A stretch of DNA of 11,716 nucleotides, taken from contig QFOI01000070.1 in assembly GCA_003241175.1 (NCBI GenBank), forward strand, positions 1 to 11,716, written 5' to 3'. The notes under the pieces were generated by a model. It did not search any database. It was not told where the DNA came from and saw nothing but the letters and a program-made list of their open reading frames with translations. A program made the translations under genes and the position numbers. This DNA is from Pseudopedobacter saltans. GTDB lineage: Bacteria; Bacteroidota; Bacteroidia; Chitinophagales; Chitinophagaceae. Below are positions 1 through 5,892 of this stretch, one piece after another (positions within the stretch are counted from its first letter, which is position 1; each line of letters begins with the position of its first letter).

Positions 1-471
1 CAATGTCACATATTGGAAACTCGCGAAAAATCCTCTTCTGTCCGACGTCGCCATTTCGCTCAGGTAAGTAGCGGACGTTCCATATTCGCCACCGACACTT
101 ATGCCTTGTATGAGCCTTGCCAATATCAAAACGATAGGCGCCACAATTCCTATTTTTTCATAGTTGGGACAAAACGCAATCATCAGAGAACCAATAGCCA
201 TCAAAAAAACAGATAAAGCCATTGATTTTTTCCTCCCTAATCGATCGGCAATACTACCAAACAACCATCCTCCAATTGGTCGCATCAAAAAACCTCCTGC
301 AAACACTGCTGCCGAATCCAAAAGCTGAACGGTTTGGTTTTCGGACGGAAAAAAAGAAGCAGAAAAGTACAAAGCAAATGCGGAATAAGTGTACCAATCG
401 TACCATTCTACCAGATTGCCAATAGATCCTCCAATGATAGATTTGAGTCGATTTTGAGTTATTGTGGGCAT
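1..471 (-). CDS. kgtP: MHS-family MFS transporter, KgtP-like 2-oxoglutarate permease (3' end cut by the window)
   Basis: This is the N-terminal 157 residues of a major facilitator transporter of the metabolite:H+ symporter group, and the frame is still open at base 1. The protein should sit in the inner membrane and import a dicarboxylate-type solute with protons. Visible marks are the GNLVEWYDWYTYS stretch at residues 18-30 (typical of the start of TM1 in this group), GGFLMRPIGGWLFG at 59-72, the loop 2-3 motif A (SIADRLGRKK, 73-82), and GGEYGTSATYLSE at 127-139. From memory, these stretches resemble E. coli KgtP closely, including the SFQYVTL segment at the cut end, so 2-oxoglutarate is the best substrate guess; proline/betaine or citrate paralogues of the same family are alternatives. 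The start ATG lies 27 nt after the aminotransferase stop, so the two are probably co-transcribed. There is no obvious Shine-Dalgarno sequence. Confidence 0.85.
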   Translation of the reverse strand, partial: MPTITQNRLKSIIGGSIGNLVEWYDWYTYSAFALYFSASFFPSENQTVQLLDSAAVFAGGFLMRPIGGWLFGSIADRLGRKKSMALSVFLMAIGSLMIAFCPNYEKIGIVAPIVLILARLIQGISVGGEYGTSATYLSEMATSDRRGFFASFQYVTL

Positions 472-498
472 TTTTTGAAATTCAATTGTTGTAATAGC

Positions 499-1320
499 TT
501 AACCGTAGATAAGTCTTTCGTATTGCGTTTGTAATTTTTTGGTGATAGGGCCAGGCGTTTTGCCATAAACGGTTTCGTTAATCGACAAAACCGGTGTTAT
601 GTTTTTCGTTGTACTGGTAATGAAAGCCTCGGCTGCATTGTTCAATTCTTCCACTGTAACATCTCTCTCTTCTGCCTCAAATCTACTTTTTGCCAATTCT
701 ATTACATGCATTTTGGTAATACCCAAAAGTACATCATTGCTAGGTGTAATGATTTTACCCTCTTTTGTGACGAAAAATATATTGGACCTTGGACATTCGG
801 ATACAAGACCATTGGAAGTGTACACTACATCCTGCGCATTGGCTTCTTTAGCTTTTTGCAAAGCTCTAATTCCCATGATATAGTCCGTAGTCTTAGCAGT
901 TGCCAAAGCCCGATGAAAGTCATACGTAATCAACTTAATGCCTCGCCTTTCGGCAGATAAATCGCGTTTCAATGGCCTTTGTGTGATGATTAGGTTAGGC
1001 TTGGAAATACTGTAATCATCCGTGCTATATCCTCCAGTTAAAAGCAATTTAATGCCCGAATCGGGAATTTTGTTTTCGGACATGAGTTTCACAATCAATA
1101 CTTTAAGTTCGTCTTTCGAATATTCTACTGGAAGATCCATGAGCTTGGCTGATCGGAAAAACCTATCCAGATTGTCTTCCCAGAAAATCGGTGTGTTTTG
1201 CAATGTCTTGAAAAAATCAAAAATGCCATATCCTCTTGTTATGGACAAGTCGTTGATGCCGAGAGAAGCGTCTTCCTCTGCGATGATTTTTCCGTTGACG
1301 ATGGCTTTTGTAATGGGCAT
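499..1320 (-). CDS. Class IV (fold type IV) PLP-dependent aminotransferase
   Basis: This 273-residue protein belongs to the branched-chain / D-amino-acid aminotransferase and aminodeoxychorismate lyase superfamily, cytosolic PLP enzymes that move an amino group between an amino acid and a keto acid. Its length is close to that of D-alanine aminotransferases. Visible landmarks are RGYGIFDFFKT (29-39), the predicted Schiff-base lysine K143 in ATAKTTDYIMG, the conserved glutamate E174 in GLVSECPRSN that contacts the PLP ring nitrogen, the GIT phosphate-binding turn (200-202), and STTKNITPV (236-244). The exact substrate (branched-chain, D-amino acid or aminodeoxychorismate) cannot be read from these motifs. 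The next gene encodes a KgtP-like permease; 2-oxoglutarate is the usual amino acceptor of many such enzymes, so a link through that compound is a reasonable inference. The start ATG is the first in frame after a promoter-like region and a terminator hairpin. Confidence 0.85.
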   Translation of the reverse strand: MPITKAIVNGKIIAEEDASLGINDLSITRGYGIFDFFKTLQNTPIFWEDNLDRFFRSAKLMDLPVEYSKDELKVLIVKLMSENKIPDSGIKLLLTGGYSTDDYSISKPNLIITQRPLKRDLSAERRGIKLITYDFHRALATAKTTDYIMGIRALQKAKEANAQDVVYTSNGLVSECPRSNIFFVTKEGKIITPSNDVLLGITKMHVIELAKSRFEAEERDVTVEELNNAAEAFITSTTKNITPVLSINETVYGKTPGPITKKLQTQYERLIYG

Positions 1321-1340
1321 TGTTTGTTGCTTTTGGAATT

Positions 1341-1371
1341 GAAAAGTACTTTATTTTTTCGGATGGTTAAA
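1341..1371 (-). promoter_or_regulatory. Candidate Bacteroidota-type promoter for the aminotransferase operon
   Basis: Read on the minus strand, TACTTTTC (1348-1341) differs at one base from the Bacteroidota -7 consensus TAnnTTTG. It is preceded, after a 19-nt spacer, by TTTA (1371-1368), one base off the -33 TTTG element. The predicted leader is about 15 nt. The match is imperfect and has been judged by eye only. Confidence 0.35.
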
Positions 1372-1376
1372 ATGTC

Positions 1377-1406
1377 AAAGCGCCTTGATGGTAGTCAAAG
1401 CGCTTT
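1377..1406 (-). terminator. Stem-loop terminator after the 156-aa hypothetical gene
   Basis: Arms at 1377-1388 and 1395-1406 form a 12-bp stem around the 6-nt loop 1389-1394. In minus-strand RNA all twelve positions pair, one of them as U-G; in plus-strand RNA that position is a mismatch, which favours function on the minus strand. The hairpin ends in CUUU followed by GACAUUUU, a weak U-tract, and begins 22 nt after the stop at 1429. It separates this gene from the aminotransferase operon. Confidence 0.6.
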
Positions 1407-1428
1407 AGAAAAAATAAGAAAAACTTTT

Positions 1429-1899
1429 TTACAACTGATTTGTCAAATCTATAATTGTCTTTTCGAAGAAAGGAAAATAGATGGCTCCCCACAATGGTTT
1501 GCCAAGGAAACGGTAGCTACTTTTTGTTTGCATATCCAATATAACCGGAATTTCAAATGCGCTCCAGTGCTTTCGCATGAAGCCAGTTCCATATATTTTA
1601 GCATCATCGTGCACGCTGTTAGCCTGTAAGATGGCAATTGACCCAACTGCGGACTGAATACCTCTTGGCCAGCCTTTGTTATTGGCTTTTGCATAGTTGA
1701 AGCATGCTGTCGAAAAGCCGTCAATCAAATCCCTTGTTACTGGAAGTTCTGTCTTGCCAATGAAAACAAATATGTTGAGTTGAGTAGCCAACCAACTCCA
1801 TTTGAACTTTTTGATGTAGCCAACGCTACAAGAAACACCTGCTAAAACAGCTTCCCCAAAATAAATATTCTCTTTCAAAAAAATGTCTTTAGGATTCAT
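1429..1899 (-). CDS. Hypothetical protein, 156 aa, family not recognised
   Basis: I do not recognise this protein. It has no lipobox, signal peptide or clear membrane span. It is rich in aromatic residues, with tryptophans at W34, W36, W77, W112 and W137. Possible conserved-looking stretches are KFKWSWLATQLNIFVFIG (about 32-49), NNKGWPRGIQSAVGSIAILQ (about 73-92) and TGFMRKHWSAFEIPVILD (about 105-122). The mixed hydrophobic/charged pattern suggests a soluble, folded domain. The frame is open over its full length, starts with ATG, lies 59 nt after the lipoprotein stop, and is followed by a convincing hairpin terminator. This tidy placement argues that it is a real gene, possibly co-transcribed with the lipoprotein. 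Overlapping frames on the other strand lack comparable context. Confidence 0.7.
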   Translation of the reverse strand: MNPKDIFLKENIYFGEAVLAGVSCSVGYIKKFKWSWLATQLNIFVFIGKTELPVTRDLIDGFSTACFNYAKANNKGWPRGIQSAVGSIAILQANSVHDDAKIYGTGFMRKHWSAFEIPVILDMQTKSSYRFLGKPLWGAIYFPFFEKTIIDLTNQL

Positions 1900-1958
1900 T
1901 TATATTGGTTTACATTTTGAAAATATCTTTTTGATATTAATCTTTGGTGAGGTTTTGC

Positions 1959-2633
1959 CTAATTGAGTGGCAAAACAGTGTAAATACTTTTGTCTCCTTT
2001 GGTGATGCTGGTCGATAATTCGTCAAATGCTTTTTTGTCGGCGGTTTCCTCTGCATTCCATTGGTTACGACCTTTGGCAAAATCGGCAAAGTATTCATCC
2101 CATGTTTTGTAATCTGCTTTCGCCAGCGGAAGAACGTCACCAATAATCTTTGTAGCCTCTTCTTTGGTTAAGTATCCTGCTGCATAGCCCATGCAAGCGT
2201 TGTTGACCAGACGTGCATAATCCCAAGATTTGGTGTGGCTACTTTCCATTTTGTGTGTTTTCAATTTGTCCAATACGCTCATTAAACTGTCTTTGCTGTT
2301 GACATCCCAATACTGACTCAACATAGTCTTTGCGCAGGCACCTTCTGCTGGCTTGTAAGGAAAAATAAAAATTTCCCTATATCCTTTAATCAAATCTTCG
2401 GGGCTTGTGCCAGATTGGCTTCCTGCGCTTTCGGTTGAGGATTTGCCTCCGTAACCATTTTCGAAATAAATACCTCCTAACATAAATGATTTGAGCTCAT
2501 CGTCGTTTTTGGCTGATTCAGTGGAAGAATTTTCTCCGGATTTTCCTTTCTTGTCGGAATTGCAACTAGTAAGCGTGCAGAAAGAAATGGCAGCAAATAA
2601 AAATGCCGTTAGGGCCAGTTTTGTTGTTTTCAT
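1959..2633 (-). CDS. DUF1266-domain lipoprotein
   Basis: This is a 224-residue predicted lipoprotein. An N-terminal signal (MKTTKLALTAFLFAAISF) ends in the lipobox LTSC, with the acylated cysteine at C24. A low-complexity Ser/Lys/Glu linker follows (about 25-85). The C-terminal domain at about 100-195 resembles DUF1266: a YWDVNSKDSL stretch (108-117), the SWDYARLVNNACMGYAAGYL helix pair (136-155) with the typical W-D...R and GYAAGYL-KEEA pattern, the Trp-containing TWDEYFADFAKGRNQW segment (177-192), and the G-R-x-x-W ending. DUF1266 has no established activity that I know of; most members I recall are cytoplasmic, so membrane anchoring is a noteworthy detail. The frame could be extended to base 2702, but the ATG at 2633 places a perfect lipoprotein signal at the N-terminus and follows an A/T-rich leader. 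Confidence 0.8.
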   Translation of the reverse strand: MKTTKLALTAFLFAAISFCTLTSCNSDKKGKSGENSSTESAKNDDELKSFMLGGIYFENGYGGKSSTESAGSQSGTSPEDLIKGYREIFIFPYKPAEGACAKTMLSQYWDVNSKDSLMSVLDKLKTHKMESSHTKSWDYARLVNNACMGYAAGYLTKEEATKIIGDVLPLAKADYKTWDEYFADFAKGRNQWNAEETADKKAFDELSTSITKGDKSIYTVLPLN

Positions 2634-2999
2634 GGTTTTTATTTTAATTAAAAGAATACAAGGTTGCTTTGGTTTGTTATGGCAATAGACATTGGAATTC
2701 AATAATCAAGCCATTTTTACATAAGGCTTAATGTTTAGAATTTTTCCTGAAAATAGTTAACTCAAAGGAGTGTGGGAGAGGATTTCAAAAACTTGGAACA
2801 TATTTGCCAGAATAAGCAAACAAATACATAACGGATTTTGTATGGAGATTGCTTCGTCGTTCCTCCTCGCAATGACGTTTTTTCCAAAATACATTCTTAC
2901 GACCGTTAGGAGCCACCAATATTGCTAACTCATTCTTCTTCCAATGATGCTAAAAGTTGAACATCATTGCGAGCAAAGCGAAGCAATCTGGTATCAAAA
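2634..2999. other. Gene-free gap between the DUF1266 lipoprotein and feoB
   Basis: This 366-bp stretch holds no credible gene. Its left half (2634-2840) is A/T-rich and should carry the lipoprotein promoter, but I find no good TAnnTTTG box on the minus strand. Its right half holds the REP-like inverted repeat listed separately. An extra perfect 8-bp hairpin, CAATGATG (2942-2949) against CATCATTG (2962-2969), overlaps the right arm. No T-tract follows it on the minus strand, so I do not call it a terminator. Confidence 0.7.
2846..2989. repeat. REP-like inverted repeat pair downstream of feoB
   Basis: The left copy (2846-2877) and the right copy (2964-2989, opposite orientation) share AGATTGCTTCG and CTCGCAATGA, separated by a variable centre. 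They lie 86 bp apart and could pair into a long stem-loop. Sequences of the type CATTGCGAGnnnnnCGAAGCAATCT are familiar as dispersed intergenic repeats in many bacterial genomes. The right copy begins 10 bp after the feoB stop codon, a position where such elements can protect or end transcripts. Copy number in this genome cannot be seen from one window. Confidence 0.75.
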
Positions 3000-5126
3000 T
3001 TAGCTGAAAATCGAATAGGCGATAAAACTAAACAAATAAGCCAATCCTGTCATGTAACAGAACTGAATTACAGGCCATTTCCAACTTTTAGTTTCTCGCT
3101 TGACAATGGCCAATGTACTCATACATTGCATGGCCAATACATAAAAAACCATAAGCGAGATAGCTGTTGCTGTTGTGTAGACGGGCGATCCATCTATTCT
3201 TTTAGCAGAAGCCATTTTTTGTTTCAATGTGGTATCATTGTCGCTTTCGACACTATACAAAGTTGCCATGGTACCCACAAAAACTTCACGCGCCGCGAAA
3301 GATGTTATTAAAGCAATACCTATTTTCCAGTCAAATCCCAATGGTCGAATGGCAGGTTCTATGGCATGTCCCAATATACCCGCATAGGAACTTTCGAGTT
3401 TGTCCGTTCCTTTTTGAAGATTCAATTCTTCGAGCGCCGCAGTGTCACTTGATGGAATTGCAGCTAGCGCCTGTTCGTACTTTGTTTCTACCAGATTCAT
3501 TTTCTTGGAAGGTCCATAAGAACTTAAAAACCACAACACTAAGCTGATGATAATGATGATACGACCAGCATCTGTCACGAAAATTTTGGCTTTTTCAACC
3601 ATCGTTATACCTACGTTTTTCCAACGAGGACCACGGTAAAGTGGCAATTCCATGATGAAAAAACTTTTCTCTTTGATCTTTATCCAAAACTTGAGTACAA
3701 ATGCCACCAATAAGGAAATGACAATACCAAGCAAGTACATGGACATCATGATCATTCCTTTTTCAAAATTGCGGTCTTCGGGAGCCATAAGACCAATAAG
3801 CACAATATAAATAGGAAGACGAGCACTACAACTCATAAATGGCGTCACCAATATGGTAATAAGTCTTTCTTTTTTGTTTTCGATATTGCGTGTGCTCATG
3901 ATTGCAGGAACAGCACAAGCAAAACCGCTAATCATGGGCATAACACTCTTGCCGTTAAGTCCCACTTTTCGCATGAGTTTGTCACTAAGGAAACTGATAC
4001 GCGCCATATAACCCGTATCTTCCAATAATGTAATCAAGCCAAATAGAATCATGATCTGCGGAATAAAAACGACAATGCCACCCAATCCCGCCAATAATCC
4101 GTTAACCAAAAGATCACTCCACCATGCTTCAGGCAATTTTCCGCCTAGCCAACCAGTGAAGGTCGAAAAAAGCCAATCAATGCCATCCATCGGATATTGT
4201 GCTATCCAAAAAACACTTTGAAACAAGACGAACAAAACAGCCAGCATAATCACATAGCCCCACACCCGATGCAGCAAGAGATTGTCCAATTTTTCCGTGA
4301 AAAGCTTCTTTTGCAAAGGATCGGGAAGAATCACATTTTTTTGGATAATAGTATTGATCTGCCGATAGCGTTGAAGGACTTCTTCTGCCTGCGTTTTGGT
4401 CGGATTGAAATTAGTTGTTTGCTCTGCATTTTCTATTTCTTCTTGCAAAGTTTCACTTAAGGGAAATTCCTCGTGGTTGATAAGATAATGCAAGGAGGCA
4501 TAATCACTTGTGCCAGGAATTAGTTTTTGTAATGAAGTAATTGAAGAAGGTGCCAATTCTTTTATCGGAATGAAATCCTTAATAGCTTGCGACTGCTTTT
4601 GTGAGGCGACACGAGCTAATAAACGTTTCAAGGCATCTATTCCTTTATCTTTTCTTGGATTGACACTCACTACAGGGACGCCAAGATCCCTTTCCATGCC
4701 CGGAATATCGATCTGAATACCCTTTTTGGCTGCAATATCCATCATGGTCAGCGCAATGACAACAGGATATTTCAAATCAATCAATTGCGAACAAAACAGC
4801 AGATTTCGCTTAAGGTTACTAGCGTCTACTACCAAAAGAATGATGGAAGGATTCACGGACTTGTCTTGCCGCATCAATACACGATATGCCACCCACTCAT
4901 CTTCACGACGTGGATAAAGACTGTAGGTTCCTGGTAGGTCGATCATCGTCGCCTGTATGTTACTATCCAGTAAGGTGTCTCCCGTTTTTTTGTCTACGGT
5001 AACCCCAGGAAAGTTGCCAACCTGCTGCCTTAATCCAGTAAGTGCGTTAAACAAGGATGTCTTTCCGCCATTTGGGTTTCCTACTAATGCTATCTGTACG
5101 TTTCCGTTATCCTTTTCCGATTTCAT
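3000..5126 (-). CDS. feoB: Ferrous iron transporter FeoB
   Basis: FeoB imports Fe2+ across the inner membrane with an N-terminal GTPase and a C-terminal polytopic domain. Counting from the ATG at 5126 (708 aa), the G1 P-loop is GNPNGGKTS (16-24), the G2 threonine is T43, G3 is DLPG (63-66), and the G4 position reads TMMD (127-130), where most FeoB proteins have N-x-x-D. A helical linker (about 175-280) leads to the membrane domain with both pore-gate motifs, GFACAVPAIMSTR (401-413) and TPFMSCSARLP (428-438), each with the conserved cysteine, then AAREVFVGT (611-619). An insert at about 535-600 between membrane helices looks typical of Bacteroidota FeoB. The frame can start 4 codons earlier at a TTG (5138), but ATG is preferred because a promoter-like box lies just upstream. 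No feoA or feoC is next to it. The gene is divergent from the IPExxxVDY gene. Confidence 0.95.
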   Translation of the reverse strand: MKSEKDNGNVQIALVGNPNGGKTSLFNALTGLRQQVGNFPGVTVDKKTGDTLLDSNIQATMIDLPGTYSLYPRREDEWVAYRVLMRQDKSVNPSIILLVVDASNLKRNLLFCSQLIDLKYPVVIALTMMDIAAKKGIQIDIPGMERDLGVPVVSVNPRKDKGIDALKRLLARVASQKQSQAIKDFIPIKELAPSSITSLQKLIPGTSDYASLHYLINHEEFPLSETLQEEIENAEQTTNFNPTKTQAEEVLQRYRQINTIIQKNVILPDPLQKKLFTEKLDNLLLHRVWGYVIMLAVLFVLFQSVFWIAQYPMDGIDWLFSTFTGWLGGKLPEAWWSDLLVNGLLAGLGGIVVFIPQIMILFGLITLLEDTGYMARISFLSDKLMRKVGLNGKSVMPMISGFACAVPAIMSTRNIENKKERLITILVTPFMSCSARLPIYIVLIGLMAPEDRNFEKGMIMMSMYLLGIVISLLVAFVLKFWIKIKEKSFFIMELPLYRGPRWKNVGITMVEKAKIFVTDAGRIIIIISLVLWFLSSYGPSKKMNLVETKYEQALAAIPSSDTAALEELNLQKGTDKLESSYAGILGHAIEPAIRPLGFDWKIGIALITSFAAREVFVGTMATLYSVESDNDTTLKQKMASAKRIDGSPVYTTATAISLMVFYVLAMQCMSTLAIVKRETKSWKWPVIQFCYMTGLAYLFSFIAYSIFS

Positions 5127-5142
5127 TTCAATTGTCAAACAA

Positions 5143-5150
5143 CAAATTTA
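5143..5150 (-). promoter_or_regulatory. Candidate -7 promoter box of feoB
   Basis: The minus strand reads TAAATTTG, an exact match to the Bacteroidota -7 consensus TAnnTTTG. It lies 16 nt before the ATG at 5126, so transcription would start at about 5136, at or past the alternative TTG codon. No convincing -33 TTTG is seen at the usual distance, and I see no Fur-like palindrome here. Confidence 0.35.
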
Positions 5151-5271
5151 AGGTCTATGGTCTAAATGGCTTTACGAAATGCGGAAGAGTTTGTGTTTTG
5201 AAGTGATCAAGTGGTGGTTTTTGCATTTTTGGCATGGGTTTTTGCAAAATATTAAGGAATTTTGCACCACT

Positions 5272-5709
5272 ATGAAACTAGTATTGAATACGGATGACCT
5301 TACGGATGACTTTTATGATGGCGTACGAATGTTTGGGGTGGTGTCCAATTTCAAAAATTACAAATTCATCTGGGAGGTTAATAATGCGTTGGGATTGAAT
5401 TTTCGTTGCAATCCCGAAAACGAGATTTCCCTAATGAAAAAAAGTAAAAAATACTATTTTCAGGTGTACCAGCATGGCGTAAAGAACTCGTCCATTGTTT
5501 ATTATTGCTACCACAACTATTTCGAAGGTGAATCGCTTTTACCTGAACTGAAAAACATAGATTTCATTTGCTTAGTGAAAGGCGCAGATAGTCTTAAGGA
5601 AGAAGAATGGAAAAGCCTACTTTCCAATATAAAATCCGTTAACTGTGTCCAGATGGTAAGTGAGATCTCCTTAACACAAGTAAAAAACAAGGCAAACTTA
5701 ATTTTCTAG
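5272..5709 (+). CDS. IPExxxVDY family protein
   Basis: This is a 145-residue small soluble protein with no signal peptide. The family is named for a motif that here reads LPELKNIDF (about 95-103), a conservative version of I-P-E-x-x-x-V-D-Y, followed by the typical LVKG. The N-terminus (MKLVLNTDDLTDDFYDGVRM), the YKFIWEVNNALGLNF segment (about 29-43) and the closing VKNKANLIF also fit what I remember of this family. Its molecular function is unknown to me; members are widespread and conserved in Bacteroidota. The frame extends upstream to 5179, but those residues are not family-like, so the ATG at 5272 is used. A weak promoter-like pair, TTTG (5197-5200) and CATTTTTG (5224-5231), lies upstream with a long 23-nt spacer. 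An imperfect hairpin with a T-run follows the stop by about 50 nt. Confidence 0.75.
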   Translation: MKLVLNTDDLTDDFYDGVRMFGVVSNFKNYKFIWEVNNALGLNFRCNPENEISLMKKSKKYYFQVYQHGVKNSSIVYYCYHNYFEGESLLPELKNIDFICLVKGADSLKEEEWKSLLSNIKSVNCVQMVSEISLTQVKNKANLIF

Positions 5710-5756
5710 TATTGTTTGTTCACAATTTAGGTTGCTTGTAAAGCGACAATAAAAGG

Positions 5757-5797
5757 AATATTCCTATTCGTTGTTTACGAAATCGGGAATATTTTTT
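5757..5797 (+). terminator. Candidate terminator hairpin after the IPExxxVDY gene
   Basis: AATATTCC (5757-5764) can pair with GGAATATT (5786-5793), with an inner stem TTCGT (5767-5771) and ACGAA (5777-5781) closing the loop TGTTT. A run of six T follows at 5792-5797. The stem is A/T-rich and bulged, so its strength is uncertain. It lies 47 nt after the stop at 5709, and overlaps a longer inverted repeat to its right. Confidence 0.4.
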
Positions 5798-5827
5798 GCG
5801 TAAGGTCTTTTTCCCAATCTCGTAAAC
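5773..5827 (+). promoter_or_regulatory. Imperfect 17-bp inverted repeat in the leader of the TonB receptor gene
   Basis: Arms 5773-5789 and 5811-5827 match in 15 of 17 positions (GTTTACGA then GGGAA are exact) around a 21-nt centre. It shares sequence with the hairpin 5757-5793, so the two structures exclude each other in RNA. It lies 65 nt before the receptor start. It may be an RNA control element, a protein-binding site, or a processed leader structure; no known riboswitch class is recognised and it does not resemble a Fur box. Confidence 0.45.
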
Positions 5828-5892
5828 GTTGTCACGCATACACACACGTCCTTTGCAAGGCAAAAAATAAATATCAAATCTAACAAATCCCA

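Noticed and set aside
499..1320. Apparent loss of the catalytic lysine in the aminotransferase
   Set aside because: A first alignment to the second lysine of the D-alanine aminotransferase segment put a leucine there, but the true Schiff-base lysine is the earlier one and is present as K143.
1374..1403. Direct repeat GTCAAAGCGC (two copies 20 bp apart) as an operator or CRISPR-like unit
   Set aside because: The copies are better explained as the two sides of the terminator stem, and there are only two of them.
1198..1629. Plus-strand 143-codon open frame spanning the aminotransferase start and the 156-aa gene
   Set aside because: It runs through a promoter-like region and a terminator hairpin and is antisense to two better-supported genes.
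5179..5271. Upstream extension of the IPExxxVDY protein by 31 residues
   Set aside because: The extension is rich in Trp/Phe, does not look like the family N-terminus, and the ATG at 5272 gives the normal family length.
5710..5892. Fur box upstream of the TonB receptor
   Set aside because: No GATAATGATAATCATTATC-like palindrome could be found; the inverted repeats present have a different sequence.
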